A stretch of 7,148 nt of DNA, from contig NZ_JADKCX010000130.1 in assembly GCF_016718685.1 (NCBI RefSeq), forward strand, positions 1-7,148, read 5' to 3'. A program made the translations under genes and the position numbers. The notes beneath the pieces are model-generated. The model saw only the letters and a program-made list of their open reading frames with translations. It ran no database searches and was not told where the DNA came from. The stretch's first letter is position 1. Each line of letters opens with the position of its first letter. Shown here one piece after another: positions 1-6,929 of this stretch. Origin of the DNA: Haliscomenobacter sp. (GTDB lineage: Bacteria; Bacteroidota; Bacteroidia; Chitinophagales; Saprospiraceae).

Positions 1-108
1 GACAAAGGCGATTTTGCTATTGATGTAAGTACTTTTCAAGCAGGTGTTTATGTGGTGACAATAGCAAACAGTGAAGTCAAAACTTGTATCAAAGTTGTCA
101 AATTATAG
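1..108 (+). CDS. C-terminal end of a T9SS-secreted protein (type A sorting domain), partial
   Basis: Frame 1 is open from the window edge to TAG at 106-108, giving 35 residues that end GVYVVTIANSEVKTCIKVVKL minus the first G. The pattern 'xxFQAGVYVVTI...(K)xCIKVVKL-stop' matches the last beta-strands of the Bacteroidota Por/T9SS type A C-terminal sorting domain: a Gly-Val-Tyr strand, then a basic, hydrophobic end. In that family the domain directs export through the outer membrane by the type IX system and is then cleaved. Everything upstream lies outside the window, so the nature of the cargo protein is unknown. The 197 bases that follow hold no gene. Confidence 0.72.
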   Translation, partial: DKGDFAIDVSTFQAGVYVVTIANSEVKTCIKVVKL

Positions 109-226
109 GTTTAAATCTTATTAGTAAACAGTAAGTTCAGTCCTCCGCATCAACATTTGTGGTGAAAATCGCCGCCTTCGCCACGCCCGAAAACGCTGTG
201 CAGAAGCGTAGCCACCTTTCCTCCAA

Positions 227-259
227 CCTTTACATCTCCTTTACATCCTTTTACAATCA
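227..259 (+). repeat. Short 11-bp tandem repeat upstream of the propeller gene
   Basis: Three consecutive 11-base units can be read: CCTTTACATCT, CCTTTACATCC and the diverged TTTTACAATCA. They lie about 50 bases before the start of the propeller gene. It could be a slippage product or a regulatory spacer; no function can be shown. Confidence 0.4.
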
Positions 260-285
260 AAAAAGCCCAAAAACAACCGCGGGGA

Positions 286-293
286 TACCTTTG
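286..293 (+). promoter_or_regulatory. Candidate Bacteroidota -7 promoter box (TACCTTTG)
   Basis: TACCTTTG matches the Bacteroidota sigma-ABfr -7 consensus TAnnTTTG exactly. It ends 12 bases before the ATG at 306, which would give an unusually short leader. No TTTG-like -33 element is visible 19-21 bases upstream, where the sequence is A-rich. The match is therefore only partial support for a promoter. Confidence 0.35.
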
Positions 294-305
294 TAAAAAT
301 AATCC

Positions 306-1472
306 ATGAAGCAATTTTGCTTCATTCCCGCACATCGGGTCCTTACTTTTTTGCTGGCAGTGATCACGGCCTGCAGCGCACAACCCAATTCAAATCCGGG
401 ATCATCGGCCATGCCGGAAACGGACACCCCAATAGACCAATATGTGGTGGAACTGTTTGAAGACAGCAAAGGGAATCTGTGGTTTGGAACCATGTCGAGC
501 GGTGTGGCCCGCTATACCCCTTCTACGTTGCTCCGCGCCGGCGAAAAAACGCTGACCTATTTTTCTGAAAAAGACGGACTGCCCGGCACTACGGTGGTCA
601 GCATTGCAGAAGACAAAGCGGGGAATATGTGGTTCGGCACGCATTCCGGTCTGTCAAAATACGACTGGCCACTTCCTCCGCCCGCGCACAAGTCGCCGGC
701 CAGGTGGGAAAACCTTTACCAATTTCACCCAAAAAGACGGCTTGTGCCACGATCGGGTATCCAATATCCTGGTAGACCGGGCAGGGAATATCTGGGTTGG
801 CACGTGGGGCGGCGTTTGTCGGTACGAGGACGGCGGTTTTTCCGATTTTCCCATCCCAAAACCGGATGTTGATTTACTGCCGTACCAAACAACCATGGAC
901 TGGATCACGGAAATCACGGAAGACAAACAAGGCAATATTTGGTTTGGCAGAGATGGTTATGGCGCTTGTAAATACGATGGCGCCTCTTTTACGCATTTCA
1001 CCAAAAAAGATGGGCTGCCTTCCAATAACGTTCAGGTCATTGAGGAAGATGAGCAGGGCAATATCTGGTTTGGAACCCGGGTCGCAGAAAATGACCATCC
1101 TGATCCGGAGAAAAGAAGCGGAGAAGGCGGCCTTTGCCGGTATGATCCTTCTGCGCTGCCCGGGACAGGCGACAAAGCGTTTGTTCAATTTCCTGAATGG
1201 GAGGGCCTTAGCAAAAATCAGATATACACCATTTACACAGATAAAAAGGGCCACATTTGGGTCGGCGCCACCGGTGTCGGCGTATACCGATACGATGGAA
1301 AATCTTTCAAAATTTACAAAGGCACAAACCGCATGGACCTGACCCATGTTTTTGGGGTGCAGGATATGCTGGAAGACCGGAATGGAACGTATTGGTTCGG
1401 GTTCTCCGGGGGACTTTTCCGGTTAGAGGGTTCTTCTATTGTTCATGTTCCTCAAAGTGGCCGTGGGAATAG
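306..1472 (+). CDS. Seven-bladed Reg_prop beta-propeller lipoprotein (two frame changes)
   Basis: The ATG at 306 opens a lipoprotein signal: a hydrophobic stretch at residues 12-22, then lipobox I-T-A-C with Cys23 as the predicted lipidated residue. The mature part is a run of Reg_prop (PF07494-like) blades, each with the signature E/D-D-x-x-G-N-x-W-F/V-G-T. Seven blade signatures can be counted (e.g. SKGNLWFGT, AGNMWFGT, AGNIWVGT, QGNIWFGR, KGHIWVGA, NGTYWFGF), enough for one propeller. Several blades are followed by the F-x-x-K-D-G-L motif. No kinase, HTH or transmembrane module follows, unlike hybrid two-component proteins. Frame 0 passes to frame 1 between about 666 and 703 (one extra base). 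At 1460-1462 a missing C in GGCCG would restore an ending ...PQSGPWE and the TAG at 1470-1472; the uncorrected frame runs to 1491. The restored length is about 388 residues. It is likely a surface or periplasmic sensor or binding scaffold; the ligand is unknown. Confidence 0.8.
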
Positions 1473-1837
1473 TCTTTGCGGCCGTGTCTAAAATTTCCCG
1501 CAAATCTTGTCCCGTAAGCGGAGAACGCCAAGGATCCGCAAAGAACGCTAAGCCAGAAGGCGTCATCGCCTTTGCGGCCTTGGCGGTATCCTTGGCGGCC
1601 TTTTGGGAAACAATCGGGCAAATGCACGAGAAAAGCGTCTTACTTCATTCAAAAATCTATGTTTTCTTCCCGAACAAGCTCTAAGATTAAATGTCCCCCC
1701 ATTAACGGGATAATCCCCAACACCAACCCCTAAATCTCCGTCTTATCAAAAGAATCTCTTTATTTTAACGCACGTTCTGGCAATAGCCGCCATAGCGCCA
1801 ACACCGGAACCCATTCATCACCCGACAACAACAAAAC
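1473..1837. other. Intergenic stretch, no gene
   Basis: No reading frame here resembles a protein family. Open frames across 1439-1684 read as repeats of Ala-, Leu- and Lys-rich nonsense, and I treat them as shadows. The stretch holds the inverted repeat at 1526-1597, then an AT-rich part with C-runs (about 1693-1735), and a leader without a clear Shine-Dalgarno before the ATG at 1838. No TAnnTTTG box is evident. Confidence 0.6.
1526..1597. repeat. Interrupted inverted repeat (CGCCAAGGAT / CCGCAAAG arms)
   Basis: CGCCAAGGAT at 1526-1535 is the reverse complement of ATCCTTGGCG at 1588-1597. Just inside it, CCGCAAAG at 1536-1543 is the reverse complement of CTTTGCGG at 1570-1577. The right side carries an extra copy of CTTGGCGG. 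It lies 54 bases after the restored stop of the propeller gene. The CGCAAAGAACGC-type wording resembles short intergenic repeats I associate with Bacteroidota genomes. It may form a hairpin, but no T-run follows that would make it a classical terminator. Confidence 0.5.
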
Positions 1838-4302
1838 ATGAAAAATTTTCCAGCACTTTTGATCCTGTGCCTCCATGCCTTATTGGCACACGGGCAATCT
1901 GATTTCAAATTAAATGGCAAACTGACCGACGAACAGGACGCGTCCCATTGAATTGGCGACCGTCGTTTTAAAAACAGCAACAGATACGACCATTGCTGGC
2001 GTTGCGTATTCCGAAGCCAACGGGTCATACAGTTTCTGAGGGGCTGGCTGCGAATACGTACCTGGTGGAAGTGAGCTATGTGGGCTTTGAAAAATTTGTG
2101 AGCGGCCCCGTCAAATTGGATCAAAACAACCCCGTCGTGCAGGTTCTGCTCATCCAGTTAAAACAAAGCATTGCCTTGCTGAAAGAAGCCACCGTCACCG
2201 CAAAAGTGCCGTACATCCAGCGAAAAATAGACCGCACCGTGGTGAATGTGGACGCGCTGATTGCCAATGCCGGCAGCAGTGCCCTCGAAGCGCTGGAGCG
2301 GTCGCCGGGCATTTCACTCGACCCCAATGGCGCAATAAAATTAAAAGGCCGGGCCGGTGTGCTGGTATTTATTGACGACAAACCCACTTACCTGTCGGGC
2401 TCAGAATTGGAAAGTTACCTGCGCGCCATTCCCGCCGACAACATCAAACAAATTGAAATTATGACCAATCCCCCCGCCAAATACGAAGCGGCGGGCAATG
2501 CGGGCGTCATCAACATCATTACGAAGCGGAATAAACGCCCCGGCTTTAATGGCAATGTGGTGCTGGGGTTCACCCGGGGCCAGTATTCCAGGAGCAACAA
2601 CAGCCTGAATCTGAACATCAACCGCAGTAAATTCAGTATTTACACCAATATTAATGCGGGCGTCTCGAACAGCTTTCAGGACCTGAACATCAACCGGTAT
2701 TACAAAAATCCGGACCTGACGCCCCTGTCTTCTTTTGCTCAAAACTCCTTCATCCAACCTTCCAGCCGCTCGTTGAATGCCCGATTGGGGGTGGATTATT
2801 ACCTCAGTGACAACACCACGCTCGGGGTGGTCGTGAAAGGGTTGGTCAACCCCGGGAAGGTCAATACCGACAATTTTGCGGCGGTACTCAATCCGCAGCA
2901 GGACACCCTGCAAACCATCGTCGCCGACAACCGGCAGGAAAGCAGCTTTTCCAACGGCACTTACAACATCAACCTGCGGCACAACCTCGACACCTTGGGC
3001 AGCAATATTATCGTAGACGCGGATTATGTGACCTATACTTCGGACAACGACCAGGTTTTCAAATTACCTGTACGACAGCAACGGCAGCCTTGAATATTCG
3101 GACCTTATCAAGGGACAATTGCCTTCCAACATCACCATTTATGCCGCCAAGGCAGATTATACCAAGCCATTGGGAGCAGGTTCAAGATTTGAAGCGGGCT
3201 GGAAATCGGCTTTCACAAAACGGACAACGAAGCGGCGTACACCAACACCGTGGAAAATGTTACGACCATTGATTACAACCTGAGCAATCGGTTTTTGTAC
3301 GATGAGTGGATCCACGCGGCGTATTTGAACTATTCAAAAAGCTTTGGAACAATTGAATTCCAACTCGGTCTGCGGGCAGAAACCACCACCCTGAAAGGCG
3401 CCCAATTGGGCAATGTTGAGCAACCGGGATCTGAGTTTTCCAGGACTTACCACAATCTTTTTCCCACTTTTTGCGTCGTGGCATTTGGATAGCCTCGACC
3501 ACAACGTGCTGTCTTTTTTCTTTATGGCAAACGAATTGACCGGCCTTTTTCCAACAGTTGAACCCATTCATTAGTCCGCTCGACAAGTTTACGTTCTATT
3601 CCGGCAATCCCTGATTTGCTGCCGACGTTCTCCAATAACCTTCCCTTGTCCCATTCCTACAAAGGGTTTCTGAATACCACCCTGAATTATTCAAAAACTA
3701 TAGACGGCATCAATGAAACGCTGGAAATTGTGGACGGCATTTATTACAGCCGGCCCGGAAACATTGCCAACAGCGAAGCCATCAGCCTTTCTGTGGATGC
3801 CAACATTCCCATAACCAAGTGGTACAACCTCATCGTGTATGCCGAAGCGGGGCGTTTGTCGTTCCAAAGCGCGCTATACACGGAACAATTGAATTCCGCA
3901 GGTAATTATCAATATATTTCGCTCAATAACAGCCTGCAATTGGGGAAAGGCTGGAGCGCGGAAGTCCGGGGCGAATACCATAGCGACCTTGTCTACGCGC
4001 AATTGCTGATTAAAAGCTTCGGCACCCTTAATCTGGCGATTTCGAAAAAGATCCTGAAAGACGCCGGCACACTCAAACTGAACGCCAATGACCTGCTTTA
4101 CACGCGCAGGTCCGACGGCATCATCAATAACCTCCGGCTGACCGACGCCGACTGGAACAGCGATTTGGACAGCCGGGCGGTTACCTTGACGTTTTCCTAC
4201 CGGTTTGGCAAAACCGAAAACAGCCGGCGGAGGCATACGGGGTCGGGGGTCGGAGAGCGAGCAGAATCGGGTGAGGATTTGGAGGGCCGTCTGTGCTTAT
4301 AG
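1838..4302 (+). CDS. TonB-receptor-like outer membrane beta-barrel protein, OMP_b-brl_3 type (about ten frame changes)
   Basis: The ATG at 1838 gives a signal peptide (MKNFPALLILCLHALLAHGQ). Next come a CarboxypepD_reg-like Ig fold (GKLTDEQ..., ANGSYSFEGL, VEVSYVGFEKF), a plug-like domain (SPGISLDPNGAIKLKGR, VFIDDKP, IEIMTNPPAKYEAAGNAGVI) and a long barrel ending LTFSYRFGK. Order and length match Bacteroidota 'outer membrane beta-barrel family' proteins, which resemble TonB-dependent receptors; the substrate is unknown. The frame must change at about 1943 (+1), 2037 (+1), 3061-3063 (+1 A), 3217-3220 (-1 A), 3468-3472 (+1 T), 3514-3519 (+1 T), 3521-3523 (+1 T), 3546-3550 (-1 T) and 3609-3611 (+1 C). 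This restores about 819 residues to TAG 4300-4302. A further extra G at 4245-4249 would replace the tail with GSESEQNRVR, a more family-like end, so the true stop may lie a little further on. The longest unbroken piece is 1993-3093. Confidence 0.85.
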
Positions 4303-4317
4303 TCCGATAGCTACGTT

Positions 4318-4377
4318 ATGTTTGAACCCAAAATCGGTCATTTACCTCAGTAAACTCCCGTTTTTGGGTTCAAACAT
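4318..4377. repeat. Perfect 16-bp inverted repeat with 28-base loop
   Basis: ATGTTTGAACCCAAAA at 4318-4333 is the exact reverse complement of TTTTGGGTTCAAACAT at 4362-4377. After one T/T mismatch the pairing continues inward by CGG/CCG. It starts 15 bases after the barrel gene's stop. A hairpin at a transcript end is plausible, but the long loop and lack of a T-run do not fit a standard intrinsic terminator. A remnant of a small mobile repeat is the alternative. Confidence 0.7.
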
Positions 4378-4425
4378 GCCTTGCTCTCGAACTCTAAAGA
4401 CAGACACTATTTGGAGCTTGATGCT

Positions 4426-4484
4426 TCTATGTTTTGCAGGATAAAAAACAAGCCTTAACTTGTTGCTTGTATAATGAATCCTAA
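4426..4484 (+). repeat. Diverged ~59-bp direct repeat, copy A
   Basis: It shares about 50 of 59 positions with 6801-6858. Common blocks are TTTTGCAGGATAAAA, ACAAGC, CTTGTTG and AATCCT. Inside, AACAAG and CTTGTT form a small stem (4447-4464) whose arms are conserved in the other copy while the loop differs. It lies about 170 bases before the orphan gene at 4657. Confidence 0.6.
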
Positions 4485-4510
4485 TATGACCACAACACTG
4501 AACAGCTATA

Positions 4511-4552
4511 CGATGCCCCTGCTTTCGGCAAACACCAAAAGCAGGGGCATCG
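4511..4552. terminator. Strong 15-bp GC-rich hairpin, possible transcription terminator
   Basis: CGATGCCCCTGCTTT at 4511-4525 is the exact reverse complement of AAAGCAGGGGCATCG at 4538-4552, with a 12-base loop. The stem is GC-rich and sits between the barrel gene and the next gene, where a terminator is expected. Only scattered T residues follow (TCGTCGTATTGG), so a Rho-independent mechanism is not certain. Confidence 0.5.
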
Positions 4553-4656
4553 TCGTATTGGCGTCGTAGAAGTTATGGTGAATACGGTGCTTTGAAGTCT
4601 CGATTGGTACGATAATCCGCAAGTTATTTGCAACCAAAAAAAGAAAAAAACGTTAA

Positions 4657-5135
4657 ATGAAAAATTCGTTTTCTCAAAAATTGATAAAACTCTTAAAGTG
4701 GACAATTGTACTTTTCGTCACCTTTAAAATCATCTCTTATCTTTCAGGAAGATATGATATGAAAAATACAATTGAAGAAAAAAGTGGAGTTGAAATATCC
4801 TTCTTTTTTAAAACAATTGAAAATGATATTTTTCATACCTCTGGTGCGTTTGATCGTGATTAACACTTGGGAGTATGAAATAAAAGTTAGTCAAAAGGAT
4901 TTTGATTCCATTTCAAAGCAGATAGAGGGATCCAAATTTTATAATACAAAAGGAAGTTACAATTTTGCAGAACCAATCTATGATTCATTAAGAACACATA
5001 ATCTAAAAGGATTTTGGACTTCTGAAAATACTGATTTACAAATTCTACGGAGCAGAAGAAGGATGGGCAGAACGAACTGATATCGAAATTGATAAATTAA
5101 ACAGAACAATTAAAGTGACACTTATACACTTGTAA
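4657..5135 (+). CDS. Unrecognised AT-rich small protein with one N-terminal membrane helix (two frame changes)
   Basis: I do not recognise the family. From ATG 4657 the protein has a basic start (MKNSFSQKLIKLLKW), a hydrophobic helix at about residues 15-30, then a polar domain with alternating charged and aromatic residues. Frame 1 hits TAA at 4861. Removing one T of the pair at 4860-4861 joins FDRD to NTWEYEIKVSQKDF. Removing one T at 5035-5037 joins SENTD to the end YKFYGAEEGWAERTDIEID, with TAA at 5133-5135. The restored length is about 158 residues, and the joined C-terminal half reads as a plausible beta-rich domain. Base composition is strikingly low in GC: 4981-5040 is 16/60 G+C against 37/60 in a barrel-gene stretch at 2281-2340, which suggests transfer. 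It is 35 bases before arr and on the same strand. It could be a lipoprotein-like or inner-membrane-anchored protein; its role is unknown. Confidence 0.6.
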
Positions 5136-5170
5136 AAAGTAAGGCGCCCATCAAATATAAAATTTGACCA

Positions 5171-5616
5171 TGGAACAACAAAAACGAGCAGACACCAGGC
5201 GACAAGGTTCGACCCCTTTTGCTCAAACTTATTTTCATGGCACAAAGGCTGACTTAAAAGTTGGGGATTTAATTGAAGCTGGCTTCAATTCAAATTTTGG
5301 GCAAAGAAAAATGCGAAATATATTTTCCTGACGGCCACCCTGACGCTGCGATTTGGGGCGCTGAACTTGCATTTGGAGCAGGCCGTGAAAGAATTTATTT
5401 AGTGGAACCGACCGGCGCCATTGAAGACGACCCTGATTTGACCGATAAAAATTTCCTGGCAATCCGACAAAATCTTACCGATCTACCCATCCGTTTAAAG
5501 TTGTTGAGAAGTTACCGTTTGGCAAGGGACACGCTCCTGAACAAGTTAAGGCGATGAAAGATGCATTGGAAAGGCTTAAAGAACAGGGGTTTGAATTGCC
5601 GTGCACTGGATATTGA
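5171..5616 (+). CDS. arr: Rifampin ADP-ribosyltransferase (four frame changes)
   Basis: Arr enzymes inactivate rifamycins in the cytoplasm by transferring ADP-ribose from NAD+ to the drug's C23 hydroxyl. The family motifs are clear once frames are joined: TYFHGTKADLKVGDLI near the N-terminus, TATLDAAIWGAELA in the middle, IYLVEPTGAIEDDPDLTD, then KKFPGNPTKSYRS and GHAPEQVKAMKDALERLK at the end. His23 of FHGT, Tyr51 and the Asp pair of EDDP (87-88) are candidates for the His-Tyr-Asp catalytic set known from the family. The ATG at 5171 is chosen because it is the first in frame with the conserved region after correction. Single missing bases are needed near 5216-5220, 5307-5311, 5340-5341 and 5447-5451. 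The restored length is about 149 residues, typical for Arr, ending at TGA 5614-5616. The longest unbroken piece is a TTG-started fragment at 5273-5557 that misreads both ends. If the frame changes are real the gene is dead; I think sequence errors are likelier. Confidence 0.88.
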
Positions 5617-5619
5617 ACG

Positions 5620-5652
5620 ACGTTTACCAAACTTTTAAAGTTTAGCAAACGT
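5620..5652. repeat. Palindrome just after arr
   Basis: ACGTTT, three unmatched bases, AAACTTT, a central T, AAAGTTT, three bases, AAACGT: 16-base arms pair with only two mismatches. It begins three bases after the arr stop codon, so it may fold at the end of the transcript. The stem is AT-rich and is followed by C-rich sequence rather than a T-run, so I do not call it a terminator outright. Confidence 0.5.
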
Positions 5653-5670
5653 GCCCCCTCTCTGACTTTG

Positions 5671-5690
5671 AAAATGTCCAGTAGAATGGA
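5671..5690 (+). repeat. Solo copy of the 6684-6781 element's terminal repeat
   Basis: AAAATGTCCAGTAGAATGGA differs at one base from AAAATGTCCAGTAGTATGGA at 6761-6780. No matching inverted partner is visible nearby, so it looks like a lone end or relic of the same repeat family. It lies between arr and the ankyrin gene. Confidence 0.6.
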
Positions 5691-5737
5691 ATTAGACAAC
5701 CGCTCAATACAATTATTTACAAACCATTGCGTAAATT

Positions 5738-6674
5738 ATGTTCTCTAAAATATCACCCGCCTTAATCTCCCTCATCATTGCGGGCTTGCTGATTTTTATG
5801 GTACTGCTGCGATATTTGCCCAGGGGGGTGGGCAAACCCGTGACACTGCTGCTCGCTTTGGCAATTGTCTTTGTTGTTTTTCGCCTGGTATTCAATTTGC
5901 CAGGCAACTGGATCAAGTACCTGTGGTTAGGCATTGGCCTTCTGGGTGTTGCCGCCCTGATCGTCTATTTCCTCGCCCTGTCCGGTTCTAGTCTGGTCTA
6001 TCAAAATACCCAAAAATCCTTTAACCCGCAATATGATGACCCTGTTTTGATGGAATTGTTTGGGGCCTTCCATAAAGGCAAAGTTGGGAAGTGGAAAAAA
6101 TTATTACAATCGCATCCTGAGCACCTTCACCACAAACAATTGCTGGACGATATTTTGCGGTGATGTCGTTGAAGACAGTAAATCAAATGAGCGCAAATTA
6201 GCGGCACTAAAATATATGCTTGATTCAGGTAAAACCAGACTCCAGCGTTTGTCATAATTTTACTCAAATTGCCTATACCGGCAAGGTTGATTTTACGGAA
6301 TTGCTTTTGCAACATGGCGCTTGATCCGAATTGCACCAGTTCCCCGGGATCAAAACGCCTCTTTTGACATCATAGGAGGTCAACGAAACGAGGAAAAATT
6401 ATTGAGGTGCTGGGTCAGGTACGGCGCCGACGTCAATGCCAAAGTATATTTAGAGCAATTCAAGGAAAACTCACGCCCTTTTATTGGCCGCGTATATTAG
6501 TTACTGGCGTTGTTGCAAGGCCTTCCTTGAAAACGGAGCCGACCCCTATTATAAGAACAAAGATGGCATCAGCATTAAAGATTATCTCCTCCAAATGGCG
6601 AAAAACACGGTAACGATGAGTACTATAAGGCCCCGGATTTCTTGCAATTAGTGGAGCAAATTAAGCAGTATTAG
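5738..6674 (+). CDS. Membrane-anchored ankyrin-repeat protein (seven frame changes)
   Basis: From ATG 5738 three hydrophobic helices are seen at about residues 7-27, 34-54 and 59-81, then a soluble part. That part contains ankyrin-like units: IAYTGKVDFTELLLQHGADPN; a second with LLRCWVRYGADVNAK; and a third with RPLLAAYISYW, AFLENGADPYYKNKDG. The motifs 'LLxxGADxN' and 'PLLAA' are typical of ankyrin repeats, which bind partner proteins. The first frame stops at 6163. Restoring single bases at 6153-6156 (+1 T), 6231-6234 (+1 A), 6321-6322 (+1 T), 6342-6348 (-1), 6362-6365 (-1 T), 6479-6482 (+1 T) and 6609-6610 (-1 G) gives about 311 residues ending QLVEQIKQY at TAG 6672-6674. The predicted layout is an inner-membrane anchor with a cytoplasmic ankyrin tail. 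It lies 121 bases after arr and on the same strand; a shared transcript is possible but the palindrome between them argues against it. The partner is unknown. Confidence 0.72.
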
Positions 6675-6683
6675 CAACGTTTG

Positions 6684-6781
6684 ATCCATACTACCGGAAA
6701 TTTTTATTTCGGGGCTTCAGACCTTATCGGTTTTAAAAACCTATAAGGTCTTATCGGGCAAAAATGTCCAGTAGTATGGAT
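6684..6781. repeat. ~98-bp MITE/REP-like element with 22-bp terminal inverted repeats
   Basis: The left end 6684-6705 (ATCCATACTACCGG, then AAATTTTT) is the reverse complement of the right end 6760-6781 (AAAAATGTCCAGTAG, then TATGGAT) with two mismatches in 22. The centre holds a second palindrome at 6719-6751: AGACCTTAT...GGTTTT against AAAACC...ATAAGGTCT, 16-base arms with one mismatch. It carries no reading frame. Nested palindromes of this kind fit a miniature inverted-repeat element or a REP-like intergenic repeat, and a solo end is present at 5671-5690. It starts nine bases after the ankyrin stop codon and may also act as that gene's transcript end. No clear target-site duplication is visible. 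Confidence 0.65.
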
Positions 6782-6800
6782 ACGTGCAAATTTTTCTACA

Positions 6801-6858
6801 TCTATATTTTGCAGGATAAAAACAAGCATTACCTTGTTGGTTGTAAATAAATCCTGAA
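6801..6858 (+). repeat. Diverged ~59-bp direct repeat, copy B
   Basis: This is the second copy of the repeat at 4426-4484, in the same orientation, with the conserved AACAAG/CTTGTT stem at 6821-6838. It is 72 bases before the last gene, so a leader or regulatory role for the repeat is possible. Equally, it may mark a recombination boundary: the two copies bracket the orphan gene, arr and the ankyrin gene. Confidence 0.6.
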
Positions 6859-6929
6859 CCCGCGTCAACAGGAAGTAAGGCGAAAAGCCGAAAGCGAAAG
6901 TGTAGGCATAATTCTTAAAATTTCCAAAA

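Larger units (their letters stand above)
4303..4656. other. Intergenic stretch rich in inverted repeats, no gene
   Basis: The stretch between the barrel gene and the AT-rich orphan holds two strong inverted repeats (4318-4377 and 4511-4552) and one copy of a repeat also found at 6801-6858. The frame open to 4444 is the continuation of the alternative barrel-protein tail, and I see no separate gene. No clear promoter box precedes 4657; the last 30 bases are A-rich (4636-4652). Confidence 0.55.

Noticed and set aside
874..1347. 157-residue reverse-strand frame opposite the propeller blades
   Set aside because: Its regular pattern (repeated PNIALF-like pieces) is simply the antisense of the GNIWFG blade repeats.
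480..1400. CRISPR-like or tandem DNA repeat suggested by recurring GGxAATATxTGGxTTGG
   Set aside because: The spacing follows the protein blades and the intervening DNA is coding; these are protein-level Reg_prop repeats.
1439..1684. Small protein in the frame open from 1439 to 1684
   Set aside because: It overlaps the end of the propeller gene and reads through an inverted repeat; composition is Ala/Lys-rich with no domain. It looks like a shadow frame.
2401..2982. 193-residue reverse-strand frame inside the barrel gene
   Set aside because: It lies opposite a clearly coding plug and barrel region and has no recognisable motif; GC-rich coding DNA often leaves the antisense frame open.
5273..5557. 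Independent TTG-started gene of 94 residues
   Set aside because: It is the middle part of arr. Its first and last thirds are misread, since the family motifs continue in other frames on both sides.
306..6674. Programmed ribosomal frameshifting
   Set aside because: Changes occur in both directions, at about 27 unrelated sites, several times per gene, and without a recurring slippery motif plus downstream structure.
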